From NCBI GenBank assembly GCA_902587155.1, contig CACIKE010000002.1, positions 56,001 through 120,000 on the forward strand: a stretch of DNA of 64,000 bases. The letters are read 5' to 3'. The position numbers were made by a program, and so were the translations under genes. Positions 60,431 to 64,000 of this stretch are shown here, piece by piece. Below the pieces are notes generated by a model. It was given only the letters and a program-made list of their open reading frames with translations, was not told the origin of the DNA and ran no database searches. The stretch comes from an uncultured Pelagibacteraceae bacterium. Lineage in GTDB: Bacteria; Pseudomonadota; Alphaproteobacteria; Pelagibacterales; Pelagibacteraceae. Position 1 is the first letter of the stretch; each line of letters begins with the position of its first letter.

Positions 60431-61723
60431 TTAATTCAAACCAATAATTTTTTCTGATTTAAGAACGTTAAGTTTAATTTTTTTGGTTTCAAATAATTTT
60501 CTTTCTTCACCTTTTAAGATCTTTCCTGAAGGAAGCTTTAAAGTTTGAGAATTTACTCTTTTACCATTTATCAGGACTTCATAATGCAAATGTGGACCGG
60601 TAGATTTTCCTGTGGAGCCAACGTACCCAATTGTTTGGCCTTGTTTTACTCTAACACCACTTCTAATTCCTTTCGCGAACTTTGACATGTGTGCATAAAT
60701 CGTTTGATAAGTTGAGTTATGTTTTATAACTACACAATTTCCACCACCTCCACACCACCCAGCTTTTTTGATTACTCCTGATCCAGATGCCATAATTGGT
60801 GTTCCCATTGGGGCTGCAAAATCTGTCCCCCTATGCATTTTATTAAAGCCATCAATAGGATGTTTTCTCATTCCATAAGGTGAAGAAAGTCTTGCACCAT
60901 TTATTGGAGTTTTCATAAGTGCTTTTTGAATACTTTTACCATTTTTATCATAATGTCCTTTACTTTCTTTTTTATCAAAATAATAAAGTGAATTGTCTTC
61001 TCCACTTAAAATTAAATTTGCAAAAAGTATGTTGCCAGACTCAATTATTTTTTTGTTTTCATCTGTAAAAATTTCATACATTATTTGAAACTTATCTTGT
61101 TTTCTTAAGTCTCTTTGGAAATCTACTTGAAAACCGTAAATTCTGGCAAATTCAATTATTATATTTGAAGGAATTTTTTTTTCTGAGGCTGATTTATATA
61201 AACTTTGTAAAATTATATTTTCACTATATATAATTCTTTTTTTCAGCTGGGTTAATATTATTTCTTGATTAAAATTTCCTTCTTTTGAATCTCTTGTAAG
61301 TATAATCCTCTCCTTACTTGAAATTTGAAATATAAAATCTTTTACAGAGTTGTCGGTTTGATCTATTGTGAAATATATTTTCTGATTTGTATTTAACTTA
61401 TTTAAATTAATTTTTTTTGAAATTTTATTGTTGATAGTCGTAATATCCTTTTTAGATAAATTATATTCTTCTAGAATACTGTTGAAAGTTTCTCCTTCCT
61501 GGACTTTGTGAGAAACTTTTTTAAATCTTGGTTCAATCTTATTGAGGATATGATTAATTGTTTTTTTTAAATATATATTTTGAATAAACTCCTTATGACT
61601 CTCATAAATTTTGTTTTTTGTGTAGTTATGGTATGTTGTAGAAACCAAGGTGATAATTATTAATATAATTAAAGCTAAAATTTCATTTTTAACTTTGAAT
61701 TTTAATTTAAGCTTGTTAATCAT
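60431..61723 (-). CDS. M23 family metallopeptidase with LysM-like region
   Basis: N-terminal TM, HKVQEGETFNSILEEYNLS, MHRGTDFAAPMGTPIMASGSGVIKKAG...GPHLHYEV. Confidence 0.93.
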   Translation of the reverse strand: MINKLKLKFKVKNEILALIILIIITLVSTTYHNYTKNKIYESHKEFIQNIYLKKTINHILNKIEPRFKKVSHKVQEGETFNSILEEYNLSKKDITTINNKISKKINLNKLNTNQKIYFTIDQTDNSVKDFIFQISSKERIILTRDSKEGNFNQEIILTQLKKRIIYSENIILQSLYKSASEKKIPSNIIIEFARIYGFQVDFQRDLRKQDKFQIMYEIFTDENKKIIESGNILFANLILSGEDNSLYYFDKKESKGHYDKNGKSIQKALMKTPINGARLSSPYGMRKHPIDGFNKMHRGTDFAAPMGTPIMASGSGVIKKAGWCGGGGNCVVIKHNSTYQTIYAHMSKFAKGIRSGVRVKQGQTIGYVGSTGKSTGPHLHYEVLINGKRVNSQTLKLPSGKILKGEERKLFETKKIKLNVLKSEKIIGLN

Positions 61724-61901
61724 TAAATTTTCTTAATTTTTATTAATTATTTTTACATCAAAAAAAAGTCAAAAAAAGGCTGTAAAATCAAGCTTTTTTA
61801 AACTTTTTTTTAATCTTAAATGCTTGATTTCCTTTAATTATAGCCTATAAGCATCAAACTTTCTCATATAATTAATGTTTTTTCAATTATTTTTGAGATT
61901 A

Positions 61902-61929
61902 TTGGTCTTTTAGACCAATTAGCTATAAC
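61902..61929 (+). promoter_or_regulatory. candidate rRNA operon promoter
   Basis: TTGGTC - 16 nt - TATAAC, upstream of the pre-16S processing stem. Confidence 0.45.
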
Positions 61930-62054
61930 AAATTGTAAATATTTAAGAAGAGAAGTGTGGACGGTTAAGGTTACCAAAATTTGTCGTACACACTTCAACT
62001 ATTATATAAATTTTATTCTTAGGATTTATATAGAAGCTAGTGTGCGCCGTTTTT

Positions 62055-63531
<1,477 letters not shown>

Positions 63532-63627
63532 AAGGATGAATAAAATTAAATTTTATTCTAAAAAATATACACGGATAATGTTGACCGTCCTCATTTCTCT
63601 TCTTGAATTAGTGTTTCTCTTGAATGG

Positions 63628-63704
63628 GGGCCGGTAGCTCAGTTGGTTAGAGCACACCCTTGATAAGGGTGGGGTCGAAAGTTCGAGTCTTTCTCGGCCC
63701 ACCA
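63628..63704 (+). tRNA. tRNA-Ile (GAT)
   Basis: GGGCCGGTAGCTCAGTTGGTTAGAGCACACCCTTGATAAGGGTGGGGTCGAAAGTTCGAGTCTTTCTCGGCCCACCA. Confidence 0.97.
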
Positions 63705-63715
63705 ATAAAGATTAA

Positions 63716-63791
63716 GGGGGATTAGCTCAGCTGGGAGAGCGCCTGATTTGCATTCAGGAGGTCAGCGGTTCGATCCCGCTATCCTCCACCA
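63716..63791 (+). tRNA. tRNA-Ala (TGC)
   Basis: GGGGGATTAGCTCAGCTGGGAGAGCGCCTGATTTGCATTCAGGAGGTCAGCGGTTCGATCCCGCTATCCTCCACCA; G3:U70 present. Confidence 0.97.
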
Positions 63792-63922
63792 AACACTTAG
63801 CTATATAAAATTGTGAATAAGTAAAATAATTAATATCAATATCTATATCCGAACATTAGTAATGTTATTAGCTAATGTTCAAACAAAAATTTGATTCAAC
63901 ACAGAATTTTTTTCTGTGCATA

Positions 63923-64000
63923 AATCAAGCGTTTAAGGGCGTGTGGCGGATGCCTTGGCACTGAAAGCCGATGAAGGACGTGATATACTGCGATAAGTTT
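63923..64000 (+). rRNA. rrl: 23S ribosomal RNA, 5' end (truncated by window)
   Basis: AAGCGTTTAAGGGCGTGTGGCGGATGCCTTGGCA...GCCGATGAAGGACGTG...CTGCGATAAG. Confidence 0.93.

Overview
AT-rich, very compact alphaproteobacterial chromosome segment. Gene content, gene order and codon bias look like SAR11 / Pelagibacterales, but this is inferred from reading, with no database search. Nearly all ORFs are housekeeping or biosynthetic: aroKB, def-fmt-truA, dapED, argB, yidC-yidD-rnpA-rpmH, murA-hisD-infA, hisS-hisZ-hisG, folC-accD-trpABF-pyrF-ihfB-rpsA-aroA, lptBC-kdsD, argDF, kdsB-pheA, SRP RNA-dnaX-ybaB-recR, glcB, accA, secA, argJ, lysC, ispG-prfA-prmC. The window ends in an rRNA operon (16S, tRNA-Ile, tRNA-Ala, start of 23S). 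I saw no CRISPR array, transposase or prophage. Points worth a second look: (i) neighbouring tRNA-Phe and tRNA-His genes that both appear to replace the near-universal G18-U55 elbow pair with A18/G55, and a tRNA-Thr with G54/G58; (ii) tRNA-His (A73, no G-1) ending 4 nt before the start codon of an alphaproteobacterial-type hisS; (iii) a SET-domain methyltransferase next to a histone-deacetylase-family protein; (iv) a one-base homopolymer frameshift splitting the essential yidC; (v) an RmuC / PD-(D/E)XK nuclease / ExoI-like nuclease cassette; (vi) an AccA with a C-terminal hydrophobic tail; (vii) a 24-position pre-16S processing stem and a palindrome in the probable rRNA promoter; (viii) systematic 3' overlap of convergent genes.
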